A stretch of DNA of 64,000 bases, taken from contig NZ_QRGB01000001.1 in the NCBI RefSeq assembly GCF_003449035.1, positions 2,666,001 through 2,730,000 of the forward strand. Direction: 5' to 3'. This DNA comes from Pedobacter indicus (GTDB lineage Bacteria; Bacteroidota; Bacteroidia; Sphingobacteriales; Sphingobacteriaceae). This document shows, in pieces, positions 44,658-52,518 of this stretch; the first letter of the stretch is position 1; each line of letters opens with the position of its first letter. The translations under genes were made by a program, and so were the position numbers. The notes under the pieces were generated by a model. It saw only the letters and a list, made by a program, of their open reading frames with translations, was not told where the DNA came from and searched no databases.

Positions 44658-45809
44658 TTAATAAACAAATGCAAAGTGTGCGGGAATATCACCGGTGATG
44701 GTTGACCACTTCAACTTACCGGCGTTGTCAAAGCAGTAGATTGTCCCCGGTGAGACATAGTCCTTAGCGTCAGTTACATATACGTCCTTCGTCTCCGGAT
44801 TGACAGCAATCCCGTAGGGTAACGTAATGTTACGTTCCGTACCGTCCGTTATAAAAGAGCGATTCAGAATCTTCTCATTCTTGACATCAAGCATGTGATA
44901 GCCGATCGTATTCTGCCCGGTTATGTAGCTCCATTCCGTGCTATAGATATACGCGATATCATCATCGATAACCAACTGACTTGCAGCAATGTCAAATTTT
45001 CTTTTAATAGATTCTGTATTCGTATCGATCACATAGACTTTCGACGGCATTTCATAATAGTCGCCACGAGACGTAACATACAGATCCCCATAAGCATCAA
45101 CCTTCAACCGGTGAAGATTTGGCGCCACCTCGATCCGCTTTACTTCTTTAAAACTTTGAATATCAATAACCGAAACAGTACTTTCGTAATTTGGAGGACT
45201 GTAGCCGCCAGAGTTTGCTACATAGAGCTTGTTTCCGATGGCGGCCAGCTCTTCAGGTTGGCGACCTACCTCTACACGACGTGTTATCTCCAAGCTAGTG
45301 GTATCGATTTCTGCCACAATTCCATTGGGTGCATTCGGATCTCCCACCTGCCCCAAATAAGCACTTACATAGGCTTTGCCCTTATGAAAAGTTATGTAAC
45401 GACAATTTATGATATCGATCTGTCCGAGTTTTTTGGCTGTGTACTTATCCAAAATCTCGACCTTATTGGAGTTATTGACCACTACGTATAACTTGCTCCC
45501 GTAAATAGCCAGATCATTCCCTACATCACCTAGTCCCTTCGATATTTCAGGGTTTACCTCATGGTATATATTTCGCTGATAATCACCAGTTTGAAGATTC
45601 ATAAAATCCAGAGAAGCTTTATTCATATTCATATTACCTTCATTGAGAAGATAAAAACCGATAATAGAAGCATCCGGATCAGGAACAACTACTTCCTCAT
45701 TTTCAGACGGTAAAGGCTGAGGGTCTTTTCTGCAAGACTGAAGGATCAAGAATAGGCCTATAAAAAAAAGTAAATTATAAACCCTAAGATTTCGTAAAAA
45801 TGGCTTCAT
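44658..45809 (-). CDS. btuG: BtuG-like cobalamin-binding surface lipoprotein
   Basis: The 383-residue product has a lipoprotein signal (LILQSCRKD, Cys26) and a seven-bladed YncE-like propeller: GDVGNDLAIYGSKLYVVVNNSNKVEILD, PEELAAIGNKLYVANSGG and INLYVTSRG-type strands (outlined). In Bacteroides, BtuG of this architecture sits on BtuB at the cell surface and binds B12 with very high affinity. Its start overlaps the btuB stop (ATGA, 4 bp), so the two are translated together. The gene is under the cobalamin riboswitch at 47950. Confidence 0.85.
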   Translation of the reverse strand: MKPFLRNLRVYNLLFFIGLFLILQSCRKDPQPLPSENEEVVVPDPDASIIGFYLLNEGNMNMNKASLDFMNLQTGDYQRNIYHEVNPEISKGLGDVGNDLAIYGSKLYVVVNNSNKVEILDKYTAKKLGQIDIINCRYITFHKGKAYVSAYLGQVGDPNAPNGIVAEIDTTSLEITRRVEVGRQPEELAAIGNKLYVANSGGYSPPNYESTVSVIDIQSFKEVKRIEVAPNLHRLKVDAYGDLYVTSRGDYYEMPSKVYVIDTNTESIKRKFDIAASQLVIDDDIAYIYSTEWSYITGQNTIGYHMLDVKNEKILNRSFITDGTERNITLPYGIAVNPETKDVYVTDAKDYVSPGTIYCFDNAGKLKWSTITGDIPAHFAFVY

Positions 45810-47839
45810 ATGTTCATAGTTAATGAAAGACGATAATGACGACCAGGCATCGGAAAATTAAGGATGACATCATAATGCTGATCCAAAACATTGTTTACTT
45901 CTGCCCGGACGGTTAATACTTTTTTATTGTATTGAAGAGAATACCAAACGGATAAATCATGCGTGTACCAGGGATCGACATAGTTAGCCGGAATATTAGC
46001 TTTTTGACTGTAACGCTCCCCAGTATAGATAAAGCTGTAATTCAATCCATAGTTCGCTGCATTGAACATAGCAGTAAATGAACCACTGTGCACGGGTATG
46101 TATGGGATTTGATGATCATAATTAAACACATTCGATGTGCGATCTATCGCCTTTTGATAGGTATAGTTCAGTAAAGCAGAAAACCTGATTTTAGAGGAAA
46201 CATTACCCAAAACTTTCATATTGGATTCTATGCCATTGATCGCTACCTCACCGAGGTTCATCATAGTCCACCGAAACAGATTAGCACTCGGAATAGCTAC
46301 AATTTTATCACGTACTCGATTGTGATATCCATCCGCCTGGATACTTATATATTTAAAAACAGGATGATCTAACTCTTTATGAAAGGTAAACCCGATATTG
46401 TACTGATTGGTATATTCGGGACGCAAAAAGGTATTACCAATGAACGTGTAATAAAGATCATTGAAAGTAGGCATCCTGAAAATGGATTTGTAGAATGCTC
46501 GTAAACGAAAATCAGAAAGCCTAAAGGGCTGCCAGCTAAACATCATCGTGGGTGTTAACTCATTCTTATCTTCGGCAGATTGATATTTCTCGACTTCATC
46601 ATTGACGTAACTAGCCAACAAACTTCCTTGAACATACAAACGATCGAGTCGAATATCCGTTGCCAGGGCCGCTAACAACGTGTGTCTTCGCGGATATGGG
46701 AAACGGTATAAATTTGCGTTAAGCATGTTATGGGTATAATCTACCGAGAAGTTCGCACGCCAGTTTTCACGAACATGAAATACATTTGCTATAGAAAAAT
46801 AGGCTTCTTTTTGTTGGTATTTATTATCTAAAAAGCCCTCTGTTGTCACATACTCGGGATCAAGATAGCGGTTGTAGTCGACTGCCAATTTGGCTTTGAT
46901 AGCGACCCGATACCATTCAGAAATGCTTTTATCCGCTGCAAACTGTAGGAAGTTACTTTCGTCCCACAGACGCTGAGAATAGTCGAAACGGTTAGCAACG
47001 ATTGCCCCAGGCAAGCCTCTTTCGGAAGCGTAATGATAATATTTTGCCTGCCATGAAGTACTTGAATCAGGGCGACCATAAAGTGAAGCTTCAAGTCTTA
47101 ATGCATTTATATCAGCATTGTGCCGCGTTGCAGTGGTGTCGTAAACACCGTTTGTATAGTTAAAATCATAGCGACCATGCGCATTTATGTATTCAGAACT
47201 AATTCTTGCACTGAGATTTTTATTTATTTTATAATCTACATTTAGTGTGGGATTTAAGAGCCCGAATGACCCGCCTTTCAATTGGAATGAAGCGTTCAAA
47301 GGCTTATTCTTAGTAAAAAGAGGTGATGTGCTAACTAATGAAATCGAATTAGCGGACGCGTATGCTTTAGCGGGCTGAAAAAGATCAGGATCTTGCCCGT
47401 TATGCAATGTCACTTCCTCCATGTTACTAAGTGATAATTTTCCAAGATCTACCTGTCCATTTTGTGCATTCCCGATAGCTATGCCGTCGTAAAATACTTG
47501 TGTATGATTTGTTCCAAGACTCCGGATATTTATGGTCTTTAGTCCCCCGATCCCGCCATAATCCTTTAATTGTACCCCCGAAAAATAACGAACCGCGTCG
47601 GCAACCGAAAGACTGTTTAAGTTTTCGAGGGTCTTTTTACTTAATGTCTGTAGGGGAACGGGTGAGTTTAATACGTTGAGGTCTTCCAAGGCGCGGATTT
47701 CAACCTCGCTTAGATGGTAATGCTTCAGAGAATCCGTACCAGCTACGGTAGGTTCTTGTGCCGAAGAAGGGAAAGCAACCAGGCTCGCATATAAAAGCGT
47801 CAGGCTCAATAATACCGTATCCAATTTGAAGTTCCTCAT
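45806..47839 (-). CDS. btuB: TonB-dependent cobalamin receptor (BtuB-like)
   Basis: The 677-residue product has a signal peptide (about 1-27, ending in SSAQ), a plug domain (about 50-165: LSEVEIRALEDLNVL, SVADAVRYFSGVQLKDYGG, NIRSLGTNHTQVFYDGIAIGN; outlined) and a 22-stranded outer-membrane barrel ending in the C-terminal SLTMNI with aromatic strands. No N-terminal carboxypeptidase-like domain is present, unlike SusC. The upstream cobalamin riboswitch and the BtuG-like partner identify B12 (or a corrinoid) as the likely cargo. It heads a four-gene operon. Confidence 0.92.
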   Translation of the reverse strand: MRNFKLDTVLLSLTLLYASLVAFPSSAQEPTVAGTDSLKHYHLSEVEIRALEDLNVLNSPVPLQTLSKKTLENLNSLSVADAVRYFSGVQLKDYGGIGGLKTINIRSLGTNHTQVFYDGIAIGNAQNGQVDLGKLSLSNMEEVTLHNGQDPDLFQPAKAYASANSISLVSTSPLFTKNKPLNASFQLKGGSFGLLNPTLNVDYKINKNLSARISSEYINAHGRYDFNYTNGVYDTTATRHNADINALRLEASLYGRPDSSTSWQAKYYHYASERGLPGAIVANRFDYSQRLWDESNFLQFAADKSISEWYRVAIKAKLAVDYNRYLDPEYVTTEGFLDNKYQQKEAYFSIANVFHVRENWRANFSVDYTHNMLNANLYRFPYPRRHTLLAALATDIRLDRLYVQGSLLASYVNDEVEKYQSAEDKNELTPTMMFSWQPFRLSDFRLRAFYKSIFRMPTFNDLYYTFIGNTFLRPEYTNQYNIGFTFHKELDHPVFKYISIQADGYHNRVRDKIVAIPSANLFRWTMMNLGEVAINGIESNMKVLGNVSSKIRFSALLNYTYQKAIDRTSNVFNYDHQIPYIPVHSGSFTAMFNAANYGLNYSFIYTGERYSQKANIPANYVDPWYTHDLSVWYSLQYNKKVLTVRAEVNNVLDQHYDVILNFPMPGRHYRLSLTMNI

Positions 47840-47949
47840 TTCATTTGCCTAGCACATAGCAATTGAGGAGCAAGAAGAACTAATGGGAATCACCCTAGTA
47901 ATCCTTATCCCAGCTTCAATCCTCGAAAGCTATGAATATTATAAACTTT

Positions 47950-48117
47950 AGGCAGGTCTTCTGACTTACTCCGGGCTACTCAGTCTTCCCACCTGTAACG
48001 GCAGTGACTTTTGGAGTGAATAGCCTGTATTGGAGATTACAGCTGCGGGACAGTTTCGGAATCACACCGAATTCCCTTTTAAGTCCGATTCCAAATAGAT
48101 TGGATAGGACACCAAAA
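47950..48117 (-). promoter_or_regulatory. Cobalamin riboswitch of the btuB operon
   Basis: On the minus strand the conserved B12 box AGTCAGAAGACCTGCC lies at 47951-47966. The core elements GGTGT (48108-48113 region), AAAAGGGAAT, CTGTCCCGCAGCTGTAA and GGTGGGAAGACTGAGTAG precede it in the order typical of the AdoCbl class. It lies about 110 nt before the btuB start and directly after a TATCTTTG promoter element. Adenosylcobalamin binding would shut off B12 uptake. Confidence 0.95.
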
Positions 48118-48123
48118 GCGATG

Positions 48124-48131
48124 CAAAGATA
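48124..48131 (-). promoter_or_regulatory. Promoter -7 element of the btuB operon
   Basis: The minus strand reads TATCTTTG, placing the transcript start at about 48117, the 5' end of the riboswitch. Confidence 0.65.
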
Positions 48132-48144
48132 TCAACATTAATTG

Positions 48145-48152
48145 TATATTTG
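48145..48152 (+). promoter_or_regulatory. Promoter -7 element of metE
   Basis: TATATTTG on the plus strand is 13 bp from the opposing btuB element. The start would be near 48158, giving a leader that contains the metE riboswitch. Confidence 0.65.
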
Positions 48153-48189
48153 CCTTAATAAGTTCTTTTATTTCTTCAATCAAACCGAA

Positions 48190-48365
48190 TAGGTTTTGCT
48201 TAGCTGCAAATTAAAAGGGAATCGTGTGAAAATCACGAACTGTCGCGCAACTGTAAGTAACCGATCGTCTTTATCCATTGCAAAATCCACTGTCAGGGGC
48301 AACCCGGCGGGAAGGATGATAAGGATGTTACAAGTCAGGAGACCTGCCTATATCGAATTGACAAT
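48190..48365 (+). promoter_or_regulatory. Cobalamin riboswitch of metE
   Basis: The B12 box AGTCAGGAGACCTGCC is at 48333-48348. Upstream are AAAAGGGAAT, GTGTGAAAATCAC and CTGTCGCGCAACTGTAA (48212-48265 region), in the riboswitch order. About 175 nt of leader with a second AGTCAGG...GCCT motif (48387-48403) separate it from the metE ATG. When B12 is present the enzyme that does not need it would be switched off. Confidence 0.95.
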
Positions 48366-48539
48366 GCTTTCGCGAATTGAAGCAGAAGTCAGGTATGATG
48401 CCTCTTTTATTCATTAATCTTTTGATTGGAAAATAAAAAATCAAGCTTCTCCCTACCCCTCCACTTCATTTTTCGGCGCATTACGAAGTTTAGCGAAAGA
48501 GCTTTTAACTGATTTATTTATCTTTTAACAAGCAAAAAA

Positions 48540-50864
48540 ATGCTAACTAACAATCTTGGCTATCCGCGTATTGGTAGCAATCGAGAACTCAAAAAGGCCT
48601 GCGAGCAGTACTGGTCGGGAAAGACATCGCAGCAAGAGCTATTGCAGATCGGAAAACAAATCCGCTTGCATAATTGGCGTCTACAGAAAGACGCTGGAAT
48701 CGACCTCATTCCATCGAACGATTTCTCGTTCTATGACCAAGTGCTGGATATGTCATTGACCGTCGGGGCGATACCTTCACAGTACAACAAAATTATTTTA
48801 AACGGTCATAACACCGAACTTGATCTATATTTCGGAATGGCGCGTGGTTACCAGCGGGATGAGTTGGATATCACCGCCTTGGAAATGACAAAATGGTTTG
48901 ACACCAACTACCATTATATTGTACCGGAGTTTTACAACAATCAACAATTTTCCTTTTTTTCTCGGAAAATAGTCGATGAATTTTACGAGGCTAAACAGGC
49001 GGGAATACTTACCAAGCCGGTTCTAATTGGACCTGTCTCCTATCTTCTATTAGGTAAAGAAAAAGAGGAAGGCTTTCACAGAATTGAATTGTTGAAAAAC
49101 CTGCTTCCTGTTTATTTTGAGATTCTGACCGAACTAAAAAGCAATGGGGTCGAATGGGTGCAGTTCGACGAACCTTTTCTGTGTTTGGATCTTAGTGAAG
49201 CCGAACAAGATGCCTATAAAAAAGTTTACAGCGAAATAAAGCGCCGGTTCCCGGGAATTCATGTTCAGGTAGCAACCTATTTTGAAGGGCTAAAAGATCA
49301 AACTCGTTTGGCATGTTCGTTACCGATCGATGCACTGCATATCGATTTATCGAAAGATCCAGGTCAACTCGATCAGGTACTGGATATACTGCCAGATCAA
49401 ATGAGTCTTTCTCTGGGATTGGTTGACGGGCGGAATATTTGGAAAAACAACTTCAACGACTCATTAAAACAAATCCAACATGCCGTTGACAAAATCGGCA
49501 ACCAACGTGTCATCATGGCTGCATCCTGTTCATTGCTACACTCCCCTTGCGACTTGGAACTTGAGACGAATGAACACATACTTACTTCGGAAGTCAAGCA
49601 ATGGTTAGCTTTTGCTAAACAAAAAATCGATGAGATCGTCACGTTAAGTAAGCTGGCAGAAGGCTCTAAGGATGAAAGTTTGAAGAGAAAACTGGAGGAT
49701 AATCAAGCTGCGATGGAAAGTCGAAAAACATCCGATCTCATCCACGACAAAACCGTAAAAAAAGAAACGAAAGAGGTTCAAAATGCGGATTTCAAAAGAA
49801 ATAGCCCGTTCAGCATTCGCAAAGAAAAGCAAACAGAGCTATTGAACCTCCCTCTATTTCCAACTACGACGATTGGTTCTTTCCCTCAAACAAGTGAGAT
49901 TAGGAAACAGCGTGCACTTTTCAAAAAGGGGAGCATCGATATAGAGGAATATGAACAAGCTTTAAAATTTGAAACGGAAAAGACGATCAGATGGCAAGAA
50001 GAAATTGACTTGGATGTCCTGGTTCATGGAGAGTTTGAACGAAATGACATGGTTGAATATTTTGGAGAACAACTAAATGGCTTTGTTTTTACAAAAAACG
50101 GTTGGGTACAAAGTTACGGATCTCGTTGTGTCAAGCCTCCAATTATCTATGGAGACGTGTCAAGGTCAAAAGCCATGACCGTAAAATGGACACAATATGC
50201 TCAAAGCCTAACAAGCCGCTTAGTAAAAGGCATGCTGACAGGCCCTGTTACTATTTTACAATGGTCTTTCGTTCGTGACGATCAACCAAGATCGGTTACC
50301 TGCAACCAAATAGCACTAGCTATAAGAGAGGAAGTAAAAGATCTTGAGGATGTGGGAATTAGAATTATCCAAATTGATGAACCGGCGATCCGTGAAGGTC
50401 TTCCCTTAAGAAAGGCAGATTGGCAGAATTATCTTCAATGGGCTATCAAAGCCTTTCGTGTTGCATCAACGGGTGTAGAAGACGAAACACAAATCCACAC
50501 GCACATGTGCTACTCTGAGTTCAACGACATTATTCACAACATCGCCGAAATGGATGCCGACGTAATTACCATCGAATGCTCCCGTTCCAAAATGGAACTA
50601 TTGGACGCTTTCACTAGTTTTGAATATCCACAACAAATTGGACCAGGGGTTTACGACATCCACTCACCACGTATTCCACTTGAAGCAGAAATGGTCGATC
50701 TTCTGATGAAAGCAAAAAAAGTAATCCAACCTGAACAATTATGGGTAAATCCCGATTGCGGCCTAAAGACCCGAAACTGGGACGAAACGAAGAAAGCCCT
50801 TGCTGAAATGGTGAATGCCGCTAAAAGTATGCGATTATCTGAGGTTAAACCCATGACAGTGTAA
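48540..50864 (+). CDS. metE: Cobalamin-independent methionine synthase
   Basis: The 774-residue enzyme transfers a methyl group from 5-methyltetrahydropteroyl-triglutamate to homocysteine. N- and C-terminal barrels (about 1-370 and 435-770) are joined by a Lys/Glu-rich linker (about 375-430) that looks low in complexity. Zinc ligands: His655 and Cys657 in THMCYSEF, Glu679 in TIECSRSK and Cys740 in NPDCGLKTR. The substrate motif TIGSFPQT and DEPAIREG also fit. Length matches the family (about 760). It is controlled by a B12 riboswitch, so B12 supply represses it. Confidence 0.97.
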   Translation: MLTNNLGYPRIGSNRELKKACEQYWSGKTSQQELLQIGKQIRLHNWRLQKDAGIDLIPSNDFSFYDQVLDMSLTVGAIPSQYNKIILNGHNTELDLYFGMARGYQRDELDITALEMTKWFDTNYHYIVPEFYNNQQFSFFSRKIVDEFYEAKQAGILTKPVLIGPVSYLLLGKEKEEGFHRIELLKNLLPVYFEILTELKSNGVEWVQFDEPFLCLDLSEAEQDAYKKVYSEIKRRFPGIHVQVATYFEGLKDQTRLACSLPIDALHIDLSKDPGQLDQVLDILPDQMSLSLGLVDGRNIWKNNFNDSLKQIQHAVDKIGNQRVIMAASCSLLHSPCDLELETNEHILTSEVKQWLAFAKQKIDEIVTLSKLAEGSKDESLKRKLEDNQAAMESRKTSDLIHDKTVKKETKEVQNADFKRNSPFSIRKEKQTELLNLPLFPTTTIGSFPQTSEIRKQRALFKKGSIDIEEYEQALKFETEKTIRWQEEIDLDVLVHGEFERNDMVEYFGEQLNGFVFTKNGWVQSYGSRCVKPPIIYGDVSRSKAMTVKWTQYAQSLTSRLVKGMLTGPVTILQWSFVRDDQPRSVTCNQIALAIREEVKDLEDVGIRIIQIDEPAIREGLPLRKADWQNYLQWAIKAFRVASTGVEDETQIHTHMCYSEFNDIIHNIAEMDADVITIECSRSKMELLDAFTSFEYPQQIGPGVYDIHSPRIPLEAEMVDLLMKAKKVIQPEQLWVNPDCGLKTRNWDETKKALAEMVNAAKSMRLSEVKPMTV

Positions 50865-50871
50865 ACCTATC

Positions 50872-50886
50872 GCATAGAGTCTATGC
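50872..50886 (+). terminator. Weak stem-loop after metE
   Basis: GCATAG and CTATGC flank AGT, followed by TTATATT. It could end some metE transcripts, though the stem is short. Confidence 0.35.
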
Positions 50887-50904
50887 TTATATTCTCTTCG
50901 AAAA

Positions 50905-51150
50905 ATGCCAAAACACGAAAATAAAAAATGTCCTCGTTGCATGGCTACTTTTGAATGCAAAGTAGGGAGCATCCTCATTTGTCAATGTTCGGCAATCGAG
51001 CTTAACGAAGACGAAAGAGAATATATTAAGGAAAAGTTCAGCGATTGCCTATGTGCAAAGTGCATGACTGAAATGAAAAGCGAATTTAGTTCAAACTCAC
51101 TAGCAAGGAAGATTCAACAATTACTTGGTTTTAAAAAGGGAAGTTTTTAA
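50905..51150 (+). CDS. Cysteine-rich CWC-type small protein
   Basis: The 81-residue product has a zinc-ribbon-like set of cysteines: CPRC at residues 9-12, then C18, CQC at about 27-29, and CLCAKC in the middle (DCLCAKCMTEM). This is the pattern of the cysteine-rich CWC family, small proteins of unknown function. A basic C-terminus (RKIQQLLGFKKG) follows. It is 41 bp downstream of metE on the same strand and may be co-transcribed, though no functional link is known. Confidence 0.8.
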   Translation: MPKHENKKCPRCMATFECKVGSILICQCSAIELNEDEREYIKEKFSDCLCAKCMTEMKSEFSSNSLARKIQQLLGFKKGSF

Positions 51151-51232
51151 CCATGAGATTTAAAAAAATTTATATTTTTGATTTCACTAAACGTCCTCTT
51201 AAATGGCTTTAAATTAAGTAGTTTTAAAAATT

Positions 51233-52063
51233 ATGAAAAAGATCCTTTTATCTAGCTTCCTCATATTCACTTTTTTTGTGTCAGAAGCTCAAATTCTAAA
51301 TAAAATAAAAAATAAAGTTGAGGAAAAAATTGCTACGAAGACAGTTGAAGCGTTAGAAGAAAAAGCAAAAGATGATACGAAAGACAAAGGCACTGCAACA
51401 GGTCAAAAAACTGATGAAACGACCGTTGATGGTCAAGCGGCCCCGGCAATGGGCAGAGCCGTTCCGGTATTTGATTTTACAGCAGGAACAAATGTTATTT
51501 TCGAGGATAGCTTTTTGAACGATTCTATTGGCCCCATGCCCCATTTCTGGAAATCAAGCGGAAGTGGATCACTCGTCAAATTTCCGGGTGTCGACGGAAA
51601 ATGGTTGTTGCTAAATGAGTTTACGACCTATAAACTGGACACGCTTATCTCATTACCTGAAAACTTTACAATCGAGTTTGATCTGTTAACACGCTCAGAC
51701 CAGGCAAAAGATCTACGTGCTTTTACCTTTGGATTAGCAAAAGACAATAGCGCTTCTGGCTATGAAGACAACATCGCTACGAAAACTACCGTTCACTTTT
51801 GGAACAGCGGAATTATTAATTTCAGCACCGACACCGAAGTTTACAACGAACTGGATTTTGATCTACGCAGCCACGGTAACCGGGTAACGCATATATCCAT
51901 TAGTGTACAAGGCAAGCTGATGAAAGTATATCTCGATCAGGTGAAAGTATTAGACACAGAAATGCTAAGTCCCTCGGTAGCAAAATATCTTTACTTTAAT
52001 CCCTCTACCCGGATAAGTAACGGTGCACAGCTGGCAGTAAGTAATTTCAGAATAGCTCAGTAA
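51233..52063 (+). CDS. Secreted protein with LamG-like domain
   Basis: The 276-residue product has a signal peptide (ILLSSFLIFTFFVSEAQ) and a Lys/Glu/Thr-rich helical stretch (about 20-75, ILNKIKNKVEEKI). From about residue 85 it carries a beta-sandwich-like domain: NVIFEDSFLNDSIGPMPHFW, FTIEFDLLTRSDQ, and ISISVQGKLMKVYLDQVKVLDTE (outlined), resembling concanavalin/LamG folds. Related Bacteroidota proteins often continue into an OmpA domain; here none follows. The function is unknown. An A/T-rich hairpin (52072-52090) may serve as its terminator. Confidence 0.65.
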   Translation: MKKILLSSFLIFTFFVSEAQILNKIKNKVEEKIATKTVEALEEKAKDDTKDKGTATGQKTDETTVDGQAAPAMGRAVPVFDFTAGTNVIFEDSFLNDSIGPMPHFWKSSGSGSLVKFPGVDGKWLLLNEFTTYKLDTLISLPENFTIEFDLLTRSDQAKDLRAFTFGLAKDNSASGYEDNIATKTTVHFWNSGIINFSTDTEVYNELDFDLRSHGNRVTHISISVQGKLMKVYLDQVKVLDTEMLSPSVAKYLYFNPSTRISNGAQLAVSNFRIAQ

Positions 52064-52112
52064 GAAGATTTAAGAAAAAAAGATTTTCTTTTATATTGAC
52101 TTTTCCGTATAT

Positions 52113-52129
52113 TTACGATAGTATCGTAA
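52113..52129 (+). promoter_or_regulatory. BlaI/MecI-type operator
   Basis: TTACGATA-G-TATCGTAA is a perfect 8-bp dyad with a single central base, lying 22 bp before the blaI-like ATG and overlapping a -7-like TATATTTA (52108-52115). This is the size and place of a BlaI/MecI operator, indicating autorepression of the blaI-M56 pair. Confidence 0.7.
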
Positions 52130-52150
52130 TAAACTTAAACATAATCTCTT

Positions 52151-52516
52151 ATGGAAAAGCTCACAAAACAAGAAGAAGATGCCATGATTCTGCTATGGCG
52201 GCAGAACGGAGGTTTTGTAAAAGATATTTTAGAACTCTATCCCGAACCCAAAGTACCGTACACTACGTTGGCTTCGACATTTAAAAATCTGGAACGAAAG
52301 AAATACCTCCGCGCAAAAAAGCTTGGAAACTCCTGGTTTTATCGACCACTCATCAAAGAAAATGAGTATAAAAAAGCCTTTATGGGTAACTTTGTAAGTG
52401 ATTACTTCCGTAATTCATACAAAGAACTCGTTAGCTTTTTCGCTAAAGAAGAAAAAATATCACCTGACGAGTTGAAAGAAATACTCGACATGATCCAAGA
52501 GGGCAAATCCAAGTAG
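52151..52516 (+). CDS. BlaI/MecI/CopY family repressor
   Basis: The 121-residue product is a winged-helix repressor of the BlaI/MecI type: KLTKQEEDAMILLWRQNGGFVKDIL, then YTTLASTFKNLERKKYLRAKKLGNSWFYRPLI (both outlined). Its C-terminal helix pairs into a dimer. BlaI-type repressors are cut when the partner M56 peptidase senses a signal, such as a beta-lactam in Firmicutes. The M56 gene starts 2 bp after the stop. In Bacteroidota most such pairs are not next to beta-lactamase genes, and none is near here, so the trigger is unknown. Confidence 0.92.
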   Translation: MEKLTKQEEDAMILLWRQNGGFVKDILELYPEPKVPYTTLASTFKNLERKKYLRAKKLGNSWFYRPLIKENEYKKAFMGNFVSDYFRNSYKELVSFFAKEEKISPDELKEILDMIQEGKSK

Positions 52517-52518
52517 TT

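Noticed and set aside
44895-45491. 198-residue plus-strand ORF
   Set aside because: It is antisense to the BtuG-like propeller gene, which has clear lipoprotein and propeller features; no signal or motif is seen in the antisense product.
48196-48417. 73-residue ORF on the plus strand
   Set aside because: It overlaps the cobalamin riboswitch exactly, and its codons follow conserved RNA elements (B12 box, GGGAAT, CTGTCGCGCAACTGTAA), not protein sequence.
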